Under the pieces are notes generated by a model. That model was not told the DNA's origin. It made no database searches and saw only the letters and a program-made list of their open reading frames with translations. The position numbers and the translations under genes were made by a program. Source: Paenibacillus sp. FSL H8-0332 (GTDB taxonomy: Bacteria; Bacillota; Bacilli; Paenibacillales; Paenibacillaceae). Taken from it: a DNA stretch of 64,000 bases. Below, piece by piece: positions 47,951-55,748 of this stretch. Positions within the stretch are counted from its first letter, which is position 1; each line of letters opens with the position of its first letter. Location: NCBI RefSeq assembly GCF_037963835.1, contig NZ_CP150145.1, forward strand, positions 6,882,001 to 6,946,000. The letters are read 5' to 3'.

Positions 47951-48319
47951 ATGATGACTGTAAGTTTAATTCTTGTTGCCTTAGTAGCACTAGAGCATGT
48001 GTACATACTAGTACTGGAGATGTTTCTGTGGACCACCCCGAGAGCACAGAAGGCATTCGGAACCTCCCCTGCCTTCTCCCGGGAGACGAAGTCGCTTGCT
48101 GCCAACCAGGGCTTGTATAACGGCTTCCTGGCAGCCGGTCTAATCTGGGGCCTGCTGCATCCGAGCGCTGACTTCGGATACCAGCTGCAATTGTTCTTCC
48201 TGATCTGCGTGGCGGTTGCGGCGATCTATGGCGGACTCACCTCCAAGAGATCCATTCTGCTGATGCAAGGACTCCCGGCCTTCCTGGCGCTGGCGGCCAC
48301 ACTGATCGCACATCTGTAA
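47951..48319 (+). CDS. DUF1304 membrane protein
   Basis: 122 residues with four TM helices. The pattern is VALEHVYILVLEMFLWTTPRAQKAFGTSPAF in TM1 and loop, NQGLYNGFLAAGLIWGL, LFFLICVAVAAIYGGLTSKRSILLMQGLPAFLALA. The conserved HxYIxxLExFLW and NQGLYNGFLA blocks define DUF1304 (YqjF-like small membrane proteins). No activity is known. GAAAAGAGGG precedes the start. Confidence 0.88.
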   Translation: MMTVSLILVALVALEHVYILVLEMFLWTTPRAQKAFGTSPAFSRETKSLAANQGLYNGFLAAGLIWGLLHPSADFGYQLQLFFLICVAVAAIYGGLTSKRSILLMQGLPAFLALAATLIAHL

Positions 48320-48356
48320 GATTCGCGGGCCTACGCAGGCAGCTTCCACACTTGCC

Positions 48357-48434
48357 TCACAGCTTCTGCGCGAACTGGTTCAACTGCTCGGACATTGCCC
48401 GGATCTCCTCAAGGTTCGACACTTGTACAGTCAC
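48357..48434 (-). CDS. Possible small protein of 21-25 residues
   Basis: A frame from GTG 48434 (or GTG 48422) to a TGA at 48357 encodes VSNLEEIRAMSEQLNQFAQKL at its end, an amphipathic helix. AAGGAGGAGG lies directly upstream, a strong ribosome binding sequence, but its spacing fits neither start well. It could be a small protein or the remnant of a larger gene. Confidence 0.25.
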   Translation of the reverse strand: MTVQVSNLEEIRAMSEQLNQFAQKL

Positions 48435-48486
48435 CTCCTCCTTACCCATTCGTTCACTTCAGAGGGCATCCGGCCCACTCACAAAA

Positions 48487-48533
48487 AAATAAGCCAAAGC
48501 CCTCAGTCTATTACTGAAGGCTTCGGCTTATTA
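48487..48533. terminator. Terminator between DUF1304 region and DinB gene
   Basis: ATAAGCCAAAGCC / GGCTTCGGCTTAT arms flanked by A and T runs on both sides, so it can work in both directions. Confidence 0.75.
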
Positions 48534-48541
48534 TCGTTTTT

Positions 48542-49093
48542 CTATTGCGCTACGCTTGATCCTATGAAATCCTTCAACCGGTCCAGCTGCAGCAAGTGGT
48601 GGCGGTAGTGCATCTCGATCAGCAGATACCATTCTGCTGCAGTCAAGGGGCCGAATCGGGGATGAGGGACGGTACTGTGCTCAGATGCCTGCGCAAGCTT
48701 CGGCAGGGTCTCCCGCATACGGTCCATCACGGTGTGCAGACCCTGGATCAACTGCTCCTTGCTCTCCGGCTGCACCGGCGTATACTGCGGTGACGGCGGA
48801 ACATGAACGCGTACAGGCGGGAAGCTGCCCCCAGCAAAAACCGCTTTACCATCCGGGGTCATCTCTGCTTCATTCCCCGCCGCTTCCCCGTTCCCGGCCA
48901 GACACTGATCGATATTACGAAGCTGCATGTACAGCGCCGATTGTATCAAATGCTGGACCATCTGCCCGAGAGACCACTCTCCCTCGGCAGGCTGCCGCAG
49001 CAGCTGCTCCATACTTAAGGTATCTAATTCCATAAGATAGTGATTCGCAGTCTTCTCAAACTGCTCTAAGGCTTCTATAAGATTCTTATTCAT
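48542..49093 (-). CDS. DinB family protein
   Basis: 183 residues of the DinB_2 four-helix type: WSLGQMVQHLIQSALYMQLRNIDQCL early and AAEWYLLIEMHYRHHLLQLDRLKDFI at the C-terminus, with the metal-ligand histidines H-x3-H pattern (MHYRHHLLQL). A proline-rich segment near residue 100 (FPPVRVHVPPSPQYTPVQP) is typical of this branch. Probably a metal-dependent thiol transferase; substrate unknown. It follows the YafY regulator gene by 69 bp on the same strand; YafY-DinB pairs are frequent, so the regulator probably controls it. Confidence 0.88.
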   Translation of the reverse strand: MNKNLIEALEQFEKTANHYLMELDTLSMEQLLRQPAEGEWSLGQMVQHLIQSALYMQLRNIDQCLAGNGEAAGNEAEMTPDGKAVFAGGSFPPVRVHVPPSPQYTPVQPESKEQLIQGLHTVMDRMRETLPKLAQASEHSTVPHPRFGPLTAAEWYLLIEMHYRHHLLQLDRLKDFIGSSVAQ

Positions 49094-49162
49094 AATATTC
49101 AGGCAGCTCCTTTATTCTTCGGTCTGCCCTGAGTATACACAACCGCTCCTGACAACGTTATG

Positions 49163-50110
49163 TCAGTAGCGTTCCATCATTCCCGCCGCTTCCGCCCGCA
49201 CAAGCTTCCGCAAGGCTTCCGGCTCCAGGACAACCGCCCCTGCTCCCCAGCCAAGCACCCATTGCAGCAGGTCCTCGGGCTGGCGCACGCGAAAGGTCAT
49301 AAGTCTGCCGTCAGCCTGGTCCTCCACTGCCTCCAGATAAAAGTTACCCGATTCAGCCGCCTTGCCCGCGATCTCCGGCTGAACCAAAATGCGCACGCGT
49401 ACATGGCGGTCATCCTCCGGCTGGTACTCATGCAGATCGAAATCCGCAGGCGCCTGAAACCTGTCATCCAGAACGGTAAGCCCGCTCATTCTGGATAACC
49501 GGAAATGACGGATCTCCTGCCGCAGTCCGCACCAGGCGACCAGGGTCCAGGCGCCTCTGTTCAGGACTAGTCCATACGGCGAGGCCGTTCGGACACTCCG
49601 GTGACTTCCGTCAGCTTCCTGTCTGCCCTTCGTATACCCGAAGCTGATCTTCCGCTGCTCCAGAATCGCGCGGCGGATCTGCTCCATGTACTCCTTCTCC
49701 TGTCCTTGCAGCTTATCTTTACTGGTACTCAGCAGCAGGATGCTCTGGCGGAGCCGGGCGGCAAGCTCCTTGACATCATCCGGCAGAATCGCTTCAATCT
49801 TCCTGCCTGCTGCAGAGGCCCGTTTACCATACTCCGTATCGAACCGCTGCTCCACGAAATCCGTTCCGATCAGCAGGGTCACTGCCTCCTCCGCCGTGAA
49901 GCTGACCGGGGGCAGAAAATACCCTTTTACCAGCGAATATCCCTGACCTGTAGCTCCTACCACCGGCACTCCAGCTTCACTAAGCGCTTGGATATCGCGG
50001 TAGATGGTTCTTACGCTAGTCTCGAAGACGGACGCCAGATCCTCTGCCCGTACGACCCCTTTGCGCTGCAGCTCCAGTACGATGGCTAACATGCGGTCTG
50101 TCTTGTTCAT
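49163..50110 (-). CDS. YafY-type HTH/WYL-domain regulator
   Basis: 315 residues. An HTH_11 domain (1-60: RMLAIVLELQRKGVVRAEDLASVFETSVRTIYRDIQALSEAGVPV) is followed by a WYL domain (about 135-215: RRAILEQRKISFGYTKGR... SPYGLVLNRGAWTLVAWCGLRQEIRHFRLSRM) and a WCX domain at the C-terminus. WYL domains sense nucleic acids or nucleotides in several regulators. Located 34 bp downstream of the amino acid permease gene and upstream of DinB, so all three may share transcripts. Confidence 0.92.
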   Translation of the reverse strand: MNKTDRMLAIVLELQRKGVVRAEDLASVFETSVRTIYRDIQALSEAGVPVVGATGQGYSLVKGYFLPPVSFTAEEAVTLLIGTDFVEQRFDTEYGKRASAAGRKIEAILPDDVKELAARLRQSILLLSTSKDKLQGQEKEYMEQIRRAILEQRKISFGYTKGRQEADGSHRSVRTASPYGLVLNRGAWTLVAWCGLRQEIRHFRLSRMSGLTVLDDRFQAPADFDLHEYQPEDDRHVRVRILVQPEIAGKAAESGNFYLEAVEDQADGRLMTFRVRQPEDLLQWVLGWGAGAVVLEPEALRKLVRAEAAGMMERY

Positions 50111-50144
50111 GCGGCGGCTGCACCCTCTTCATTCTGAAATCAGT

Positions 50145-51521
50145 TTATGTATTGATTATACTGATTTCCTGATCACTTTTCTCCTTACGGCTTCTGATGG
50201 AGTACAGAACGAACAGCAGAATGAACCAGAACGGAGTGAACAGCAGCGCCGGACGGGTCTCATCGGCAAAGAGCATGATCACAAGAATGGCAGCAAACAG
50301 CGTCAGGACGGCATAGTTCATCACCGGGGTGAATGGCGCTTTGAATTTGGAAGTGGCATGTAAGTCCGGGCGGTTCCTTTTGTACTTGATATGGCAGACC
50401 AGCACAACACCCCAGACCCAGATGAAGCAAATGGCGCTGATCGTAGTCACAATGCCGAAGGCCTGACCCGGAATGAGCTTGCTGAGCAGTGCCCCGGCAG
50501 AGATCACTATAGTAGAAATGAATAGGGAATTCGCAGGTACATGATTCCGGTTCAGCTTGCCGAGCTGAGGGGAGGCCTGATTCCGTCTGCTCAGATTGTA
50601 GAGAATCCGGCTGGTCGAGAACATCCCGCTGTTGCAGGCGGAGGCCGCCGAGGTTAAGACCACGAAATTGATAATCCCCGCAGCAACCGGAATCCCGACC
50701 AGACTGAAGGTGCGCACGAACGGACTTTCAGCCGCGCTAAGCTGGGTCCAGGGGTTAATGCACAGCAGCACGAAGAGCGCGCCTACATAGAAGAACAGAA
50801 TCCGCAGCGGAATTTTGTTGATCGCGGACGGGATGTTTTTCTCCGGATTAGCCGTCTCCGCTGCCGATACCCCCACCAATTCCACGCCGACATAAGCGAA
50901 CACCACCATCTGGAAGGAAAATAAGAAGCCCTTCACCCCGTTCGGGAACACGCCCCCGTGCTCCCAGAGATTGCGGACCGACACTGAGCCTGCATCCGTC
51001 TTGAACTGGGTCACCAGCAGGACAATCCCCAGGCCGATCAGAGCCAGAATCGTAACCACCTTGATCAGAGCAAACCAGAATTCGAGTTCGCCGAAGCTTT
51101 TGACCGTGAGCAGATTGAGCCCAAGCAGAATGATCAGGCAGATCACGGCCGGCACCCACTGCGGAATATCGAACCAGTACTGCACATAGACGCCCACCGC
51201 AATCACATCGGCCATCGCCGTCATAATCCAGCAGAACCAATAGGTCCAGCCCGTAATGTACGCCGCGCGCGGCCCCAAGTAATCCTCAGCAATGTCTGTA
51301 AAAGATTGATACCCCGCCTTCGAGAGCAGCAGCTCCCCCAGCGCCCGCATCACAAAAAACACGGCAATCCCCACGATCAGATACGTGAGCATAATGGAAG
51401 GGCCGGCCTGCTGAATCGCCTTGCCTGAGCCCAAGAATAATCCTGTGCCGATCGTTCCTCCGATAGCGATAAGCTGTACATGCCGGTTCGCCAGCTCCCG
51501 CTTTAATTCTGTCTGTGCCAT
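50145..51521 (-). CDS. Amino acid permease (AAT family, CycA/AnsP-like), probably glycine-related
   Basis: 458 residues, twelve TM helices. The APC/AAT-family opening LKRELANRHVQLIAIGGTIGTGLFLGSGKAIQQAGPS and the FQMVVFAYVGVELVGVSAAET segment are diagnostic, as is ACNSGMFSTSRILYNLSR. AAT permeases import amino acids with protons; CycA handles D-Ala, D-Ser and glycine. The substrate call is strengthened by the glycine riboswitch in its leader. AAGGGGG lies about 10 nt before ATG 51521. Confidence 0.93.
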   Translation of the reverse strand: MAQTELKRELANRHVQLIAIGGTIGTGLFLGSGKAIQQAGPSIMLTYLIVGIAVFFVMRALGELLLSKAGYQSFTDIAEDYLGPRAAYITGWTYWFCWIMTAMADVIAVGVYVQYWFDIPQWVPAVICLIILLGLNLLTVKSFGELEFWFALIKVVTILALIGLGIVLLVTQFKTDAGSVSVRNLWEHGGVFPNGVKGFLFSFQMVVFAYVGVELVGVSAAETANPEKNIPSAINKIPLRILFFYVGALFVLLCINPWTQLSAAESPFVRTFSLVGIPVAAGIINFVVLTSAASACNSGMFSTSRILYNLSRRNQASPQLGKLNRNHVPANSLFISTIVISAGALLSKLIPGQAFGIVTTISAICFIWVWGVVLVCHIKYKRNRPDLHATSKFKAPFTPVMNYAVLTLFAAILVIMLFADETRPALLFTPFWFILLFVLYSIRSRKEKSDQEISIINT

Positions 51522-51560
51522 TTCTGTTCCCCCTTAATGTATACAACGCTGAAAATACGC

Positions 51561-51745
51561 AAAAAAGAGACTGGATGTCATCCAATCTCCCGGTTCATAA
51601 GAAGTTCCAAATAAGCTTCTGCAGCGGCAGCTAATCCGCACGGCAAAAAACAAATCCGGTACTCTTCTGTCCTTCTGCCTGAGATTGTGAACCCTTCGGC
51701 GCTGCGGCACTCCGCAGTCTCTCCAGAAGCTGCTCCTGCTATAGT
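51561..51745 (-). ncRNA. Glycine riboswitch (single aptamer) with terminator
   Basis: Minus-strand leader of the permease gene. The aptamer core, from about 51735 down to 51655, has CTTCTGGAGAGAC, GCGCCGAAGGG, CTCAGGCA and AGGACAGAAG, the conserved gcvT-motif blocks; CTTCT pairs with AGAAG as P1. Only one full aptamer is visible. A terminator follows (51590-51561: GAGATTGGATG / CATCCAGTCTC, then seven T), ending 40 bp before the start codon. Glycine binding would choose between terminator and readthrough; the direction cannot be told from sequence alone. Confidence 0.88.
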
Positions 51746-51945
51746 GTGATCCATAGCAATCATAGCTCTTGTACTGTATTAAATTGGTGATGCGTTAATG
51801 CATTCCGATATTCTAACATACTACTTGCAATGTGAGCAATCATCTGTGAAAAAAGTCTCAATGCTTAGCAGGAGTTTTGCCCAATGAAGTCATTTTTGAA
51901 TAAACAGGGTCATTTGCAAGAGAGAATTCCGTTCCTCCGCTCTAC

Positions 51946-51951
51946 TATAAT
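51946..51951 (+). promoter_or_regulatory. -10 box of the sugar ABC importer operon
   Basis: TATAAT at 51946-51951 without a clear -35 at 17 bp, suggesting an activated promoter. It supports a start at 51989 for the first permease gene. The rest of 51746-51945 holds no gene. Confidence 0.5.
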
Positions 51952-51988
51952 AAATTCATCCAGAACAAGTAGAGTGAGGTTAGAACTT

Positions 51989-52966
51989 ATGGCAAATCCT
52001 GCACCACAAGCTATGAACACCAAGCTAGCGACACCGCACCAGGGCCGTTTCGGCCGTCTGCTGCACAATATCGTGCGATACCGGGTGCTGCTGCTGATGC
52101 TGCTGCCCACATCGATTATCTTTTTCATCAACTGCTATATTCCGATGTTCGGATTATTCATCGCATTCAAGAACATCAACTACATTGACGGCATTATGGG
52201 CAGTCCCTGGGCCGGGCTCGATAACTTCCGGTTCCTCTTCGCCACCTCCGATGCTCTGCGGGTAACCATCAACACCGTGGGGTACAATGTGGTCTTCATT
52301 ATCTCAGGCCTTATTCTCTCCGTCTCGCTGGCCATTGCAATCAATGAGGTGCGAAGCAAGCTGGCTTCGAAGTTCTTCCAGACCGTGATGATTATGCCGA
52401 ACTTCCTGTCCATGGTCGTGGTCAGCTTCATCGTCTATGCCTTCCTGCACCCGGAGTACGGCTTCCTGGTCAAGCATATTCTGCCAATGTTCGGCTACTC
52501 CTCGGTGAACGCTTATATGCATCCTAACGCATGGCCTTACATTCTGTGGATCACCAAGATGTGGCATTCTATCGGGATCGGCAGTGTCATCTACCTTGCA
52601 GCCATCACCGGCATCAGCGAAGAATTGTATGAGGCTGCGGTGATGGACGGGGCCAGCAAATGGAAGCAGATCACCAAGATTACCCTGCCGCTGCTTACGC
52701 CGATCATGGTGATTCTCACGATTCTTAACATGGGCGGCATCTTCCGCTCTGACTTCGGGCTGTTCTACCATGTGACCCTGGACTCCGGTGCGCTGCGCTC
52801 GACTACGGACGTCATCGACACCTATGTCTACCGGGGCCTGATCCAGCTCAACGACCTGGGGATGTCCTCAGCGGCGAACTTCTATCAGTCCATCGTCGGC
52901 TTCTTCCTGGTCATAGGCGCGAACGCTCTGGCCCGCAAGCTGAACCGCGATACGGCTCTTTTCTAG
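51989..52966 (+). CDS. ABC transporter permease (LplB-type, oligosaccharide)
   Basis: 325 residues from ATG 51989 (GAGG 9 nt upstream). A cytoplasmic N-terminus is followed by six TM helices. The binding-protein-dependent permease EAA loop reads YEAAVMDGASKWKQITKITLPLLTP, with ISEELYEAA before it. The opening YRVLLLMLLPTSIIFFINCYIPMFGLFIAFKNI is typical of LplB/YteP-like permeases for large oligosaccharides. It pairs with the next permease and the lipoprotein to form an importer; the ATPase is not encoded here and is probably shared (MsmX-like), as is usual for this class. Confidence 0.93.
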   Translation: MANPAPQAMNTKLATPHQGRFGRLLHNIVRYRVLLLMLLPTSIIFFINCYIPMFGLFIAFKNINYIDGIMGSPWAGLDNFRFLFATSDALRVTINTVGYNVVFIISGLILSVSLAIAINEVRSKLASKFFQTVMIMPNFLSMVVVSFIVYAFLHPEYGFLVKHILPMFGYSSVNAYMHPNAWPYILWITKMWHSIGIGSVIYLAAITGISEELYEAAVMDGASKWKQITKITLPLLTPIMVILTILNMGGIFRSDFGLFYHVTLDSGALRSTTDVIDTYVYRGLIQLNDLGMSSAANFYQSIVGFFLVIGANALARKLNRDTALF

Positions 52967-52981
52967 AAACGGAGGATTCTA

Positions 52982-53896
52982 ATGACTACTGCATCCCGAA
53001 CCAGCGCTTACGCCAAGGGCTCTACCACCGCCCAGATTATACTTCATGTGTTCTTCATCGCCTTCAGCCTGGCGTGTATCCTGCCGATCCTGCTCATTGT
53101 TGCCATCTCCTTAACAAACGAGAAGACATTGACGCTGCAGGGATACAAATTCTGGCCCGATCATATCGACGCATCCGCGTACCAATATCTGTTCAAGCAT
53201 TCGGAGACACTAGTTAAAGCGTATGGCGTCAGCCTGACCGTTACCCTTATTGGGACTGTTCTGGCCGTGCTGCTGATTGCGCTATATGCGTACCCGCTTT
53301 ACCGGAAGGATTTTCCTTTTAAAAAGACATTCAATTTCTACCTGCTGATCACCATGCTGTTCTCGGGAGGGCTTGTCCCCTTCTATCTACTGTACGTGAA
53401 CTATCTCGATCTGAAGGACTCGCTGGTTGCGCTGATTCTGCCCGGCCTGTCCAATGCCTTCTATATCTTCATTACCCGCACCTTCTTCCAGCAGACGATC
53501 CCGGAGGAGATGATTGAATCCGGCAAGCTTGACGGGGCTTCGGAATGGCGGATATTCTTCCAGCTGGTGCTGCCGATCTCTCTGCCTGTGCTGGCTACGA
53601 TTGGTCTGTTCACAACGCTGATGTACTGGAATGACTGGTTCAACTCCATGCTGTTCATTAATGACACCGACAAGTTCTCCCTGCAATACGTCATGATTCA
53701 GATGATCCGCCAGGCGGAATTCTTCAAAACCCAACTTGCAGGCAGCGGTGTCGCCCTGATGGTACAGGAATCCGTTCCGACCGAAAGTCTGCGGATGGCT
53801 ATGGTCGTGCTGTCGATTGGTCCGATTCTATTCATCTATCCGTTCTTCCAGAAGTACTTCACCAAGGGCCTTACTATAGGGGCAATCAAAGGTTAA
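52982..53896 (+). CDS. ABC transporter permease (YtcP/YesQ-type, carbohydrate)
   Basis: 304 residues, six TM helices. The EAA motif is MIESGKLDGASEWRIFFQLVLPISLPVLATIG, and the C-terminal PILFIYPFFQKYFTKGLTIGAIKG is the hallmark of this CUT1 subgroup. It starts 15 bp after the first permease gene, so both are one transcript. It forms the second half of the membrane channel. Confidence 0.93.
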   Translation: MTTASRTSAYAKGSTTAQIILHVFFIAFSLACILPILLIVAISLTNEKTLTLQGYKFWPDHIDASAYQYLFKHSETLVKAYGVSLTVTLIGTVLAVLLIALYAYPLYRKDFPFKKTFNFYLLITMLFSGGLVPFYLLYVNYLDLKDSLVALILPGLSNAFYIFITRTFFQQTIPEEMIESGKLDGASEWRIFFQLVLPISLPVLATIGLFTTLMYWNDWFNSMLFINDTDKFSLQYVMIQMIRQAEFFKTQLAGSGVALMVQESVPTESLRMAMVVLSIGPILFIYPFFQKYFTKGLTIGAIKG

Positions 53897-53966
53897 GCGG
53901 TCTGACTCTGGCGTAAATGCCGGTTAGAATATATGATCTAATTATCATTCGAGGAGGTTCATACAA

Positions 53967-55562
53967 ATGAGAACAACAAGAAGCTCGGGCACGGTGCTTG
54001 CCGCTCTGACTGCCGTGATACTGGGCATTACCGGATGCGGCGGGGGCAATTCAGGTGCATCCGCCCCGTCCAAGGCAGAATCGACAGCAGCAGCTACAAC
54101 AGCAGGCACGGAAGGCAGCACGAATCCTGACACCTCAACGTTCCGGAAGCTGAAAGTGTACACGGTCGGGAATTTCCCGCAGAATGATACCAAGGCAGTT
54201 GTAGATGAGATCAATAAGTATCTCAAAGAGAAAATCAACGCCGAGATTGACTTCCAGGGACTCCCTTGGTCCTCATGGGCCGAGAAGATGGCACTGGCCT
54301 ATCAATCCGGTGAACAGGTCGATCTGACCTTCGCCCCCAACTGGGCCGACTTCGCCAATAACGTAGCCAAGGGCGCGTTCCTTCCGCTGGATGATCTGTT
54401 AGCCAAATATGGACAAGGCATCAAGGATACCCTTGATCCCCGCTTCCTTGACGGCGGAACCGTAGACGGCAAAATCTATGCGATTCCTACCAATAAAGAA
54501 ATCGGCGAGAGCCATACTATTATGTTCCGCAAGGATCTGGTGGATAAATACGGATTCGATGTGAACTCGATTGCGACGCTGGAGGATCTGGAGCCATGGC
54601 TGCAGACGATCAAGGAGAAGGAACCGGCCATCGCGCCCATCTGGCTCTCCGGCAGCGGCTCGGATACCCTGGGCTACTTCGACAAGACCAAAGAGAGCAT
54701 GAAAGAGAACTTCCGTTATGAGCTGGTGGCCGGCGCTCCTGCCGGGATCGTCCTTGATACCAAGACCGATAAGATGGTGATCAGCTCGATGGAGTCCGAC
54801 ACCGCAATCTACCGGATGAAGCTCTACGGCGACTGGTTCAGCAAAGGCTACATCAATAAAGATGCTGCAACGACCAAAACCAGCACTGAAGACGCTTTCA
54901 AGGCAGGCAAGACCTGGATGAAATTCGGTTCAGACAAACCGGATTCCGACAAGGAAGATTCCATTGCCACCGGCATTGAGCTGGTGAAGCTGAAGGGGAA
55001 TGAACCCGAGATCAGTACAGCCAGCGTCAGCAACTCCATGATGGCCATCGGACGCACCTCGATTGATCCCGAGCGGACCATGATGCTGCTGAACCTGCTG
55101 CACACCGACCCGGTTCTGGTCAATCTGATTGATTTCGGGGTGGACGGCAAGCAGTATGTCAAGGTAGAAGGCAAGGACAACTTCATCAAGCTGCCTGACG
55201 GCATTGCTACACGCGCCGATACAGGTTGGGCACCTGGAATTGAATGGATGTTCGGTAACCAGAGCCTGACCTATCTGTGGGAAGGCGAAAGTGCCGACAA
55301 GTGGGAGAAGTTCAAGGCTTATAACGAGAGCGCCCATAAGGTGAAGTCCTTCGGCTTCAACTTCAATACCGACGCTGTCAAAACACAGGTCTCTGTGGTC
55401 AGCAATATTATCAAGGAATTCCGCCCGCTGCTGGAAACGGGCAGCCTGGGAGTAGACAAGGTGCTGACGGAATACAATAATAAGCTGAAGGCTAACGGCA
55501 TTGAGGATATCCGTGCCGAGGTTCAGAAGCAATATGATGCCTGGAAGGCCAAACAATCCTAA
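53967..55562 (+). CDS. Extracellular solute-binding lipoprotein (family 1)
   Basis: 531 residues. A signal peptide with lipobox GITGC (C24) and a Ser/Ala/Thr linker precede a type-2 binding-protein fold: KLKVYTVGNFPQNDTKAVVDEINKYLKEKINAEIDFQGLPW, LTFAPNWADFANNVAKGAFLPLDDLLAKYGQ, YAIPTNKEIGESHTIMFRKDLVDKYGFD. Its size (over 500) is typical of the LplA-like proteins for long glycans. It captures the sugar outside the membrane for the two permeases. AGGAGG precedes ATG 53967. A terminator after it separates the two-component genes. Confidence 0.92.
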   Translation: MRTTRSSGTVLAALTAVILGITGCGGGNSGASAPSKAESTAAATTAGTEGSTNPDTSTFRKLKVYTVGNFPQNDTKAVVDEINKYLKEKINAEIDFQGLPWSSWAEKMALAYQSGEQVDLTFAPNWADFANNVAKGAFLPLDDLLAKYGQGIKDTLDPRFLDGGTVDGKIYAIPTNKEIGESHTIMFRKDLVDKYGFDVNSIATLEDLEPWLQTIKEKEPAIAPIWLSGSGSDTLGYFDKTKESMKENFRYELVAGAPAGIVLDTKTDKMVISSMESDTAIYRMKLYGDWFSKGYINKDAATTKTSTEDAFKAGKTWMKFGSDKPDSDKEDSIATGIELVKLKGNEPEISTASVSNSMMAIGRTSIDPERTMMLLNLLHTDPVLVNLIDFGVDGKQYVKVEGKDNFIKLPDGIATRADTGWAPGIEWMFGNQSLTYLWEGESADKWEKFKAYNESAHKVKSFGFNFNTDAVKTQVSVVSNIIKEFRPLLETGSLGVDKVLTEYNNKLKANGIEDIRAEVQKQYDAWKAKQS

Positions 55563-55579
55563 ACAAACAAGTGGAAACG

Positions 55580-55612
55580 ACTATGCCGTCCTTTTAAGGA
55601 CGGCACCCGTTT
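55580..55612 (+). terminator. Terminator after the solute-binding protein gene
   Basis: GCCGTCC-TTTTAA-GGACGGC followed by ACCCGTTT; the arms are perfect over 7 bp. Confidence 0.6.
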
Positions 55613-55672
55613 CAGCGAGAAATATAAGGATAAGTTGTCGTGTGGAACATACAAATTCTTATATTTTAAGCT

Positions 55673-55704
55673 AAGGGGAAGGACGGATGCCGTCCTTCCC
55701 CTTT
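55673..55704 (+). terminator. Second hairpin before the YesM-type kinase
   Basis: AAGGGGAAGGACGG-ATG-CCGTCCTTCCCCTT, a perfect 14-bp stem followed by TCC. It repeats the CCGTCC core of the preceding hairpin. It sits 45 bp before the kinase start codon and may dampen readthrough. Confidence 0.65.
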
Positions 55705-55748
55705 CCTGCCGCTCAGGCTGAATGTACCTAAGGATAAGGGGGAAGACT

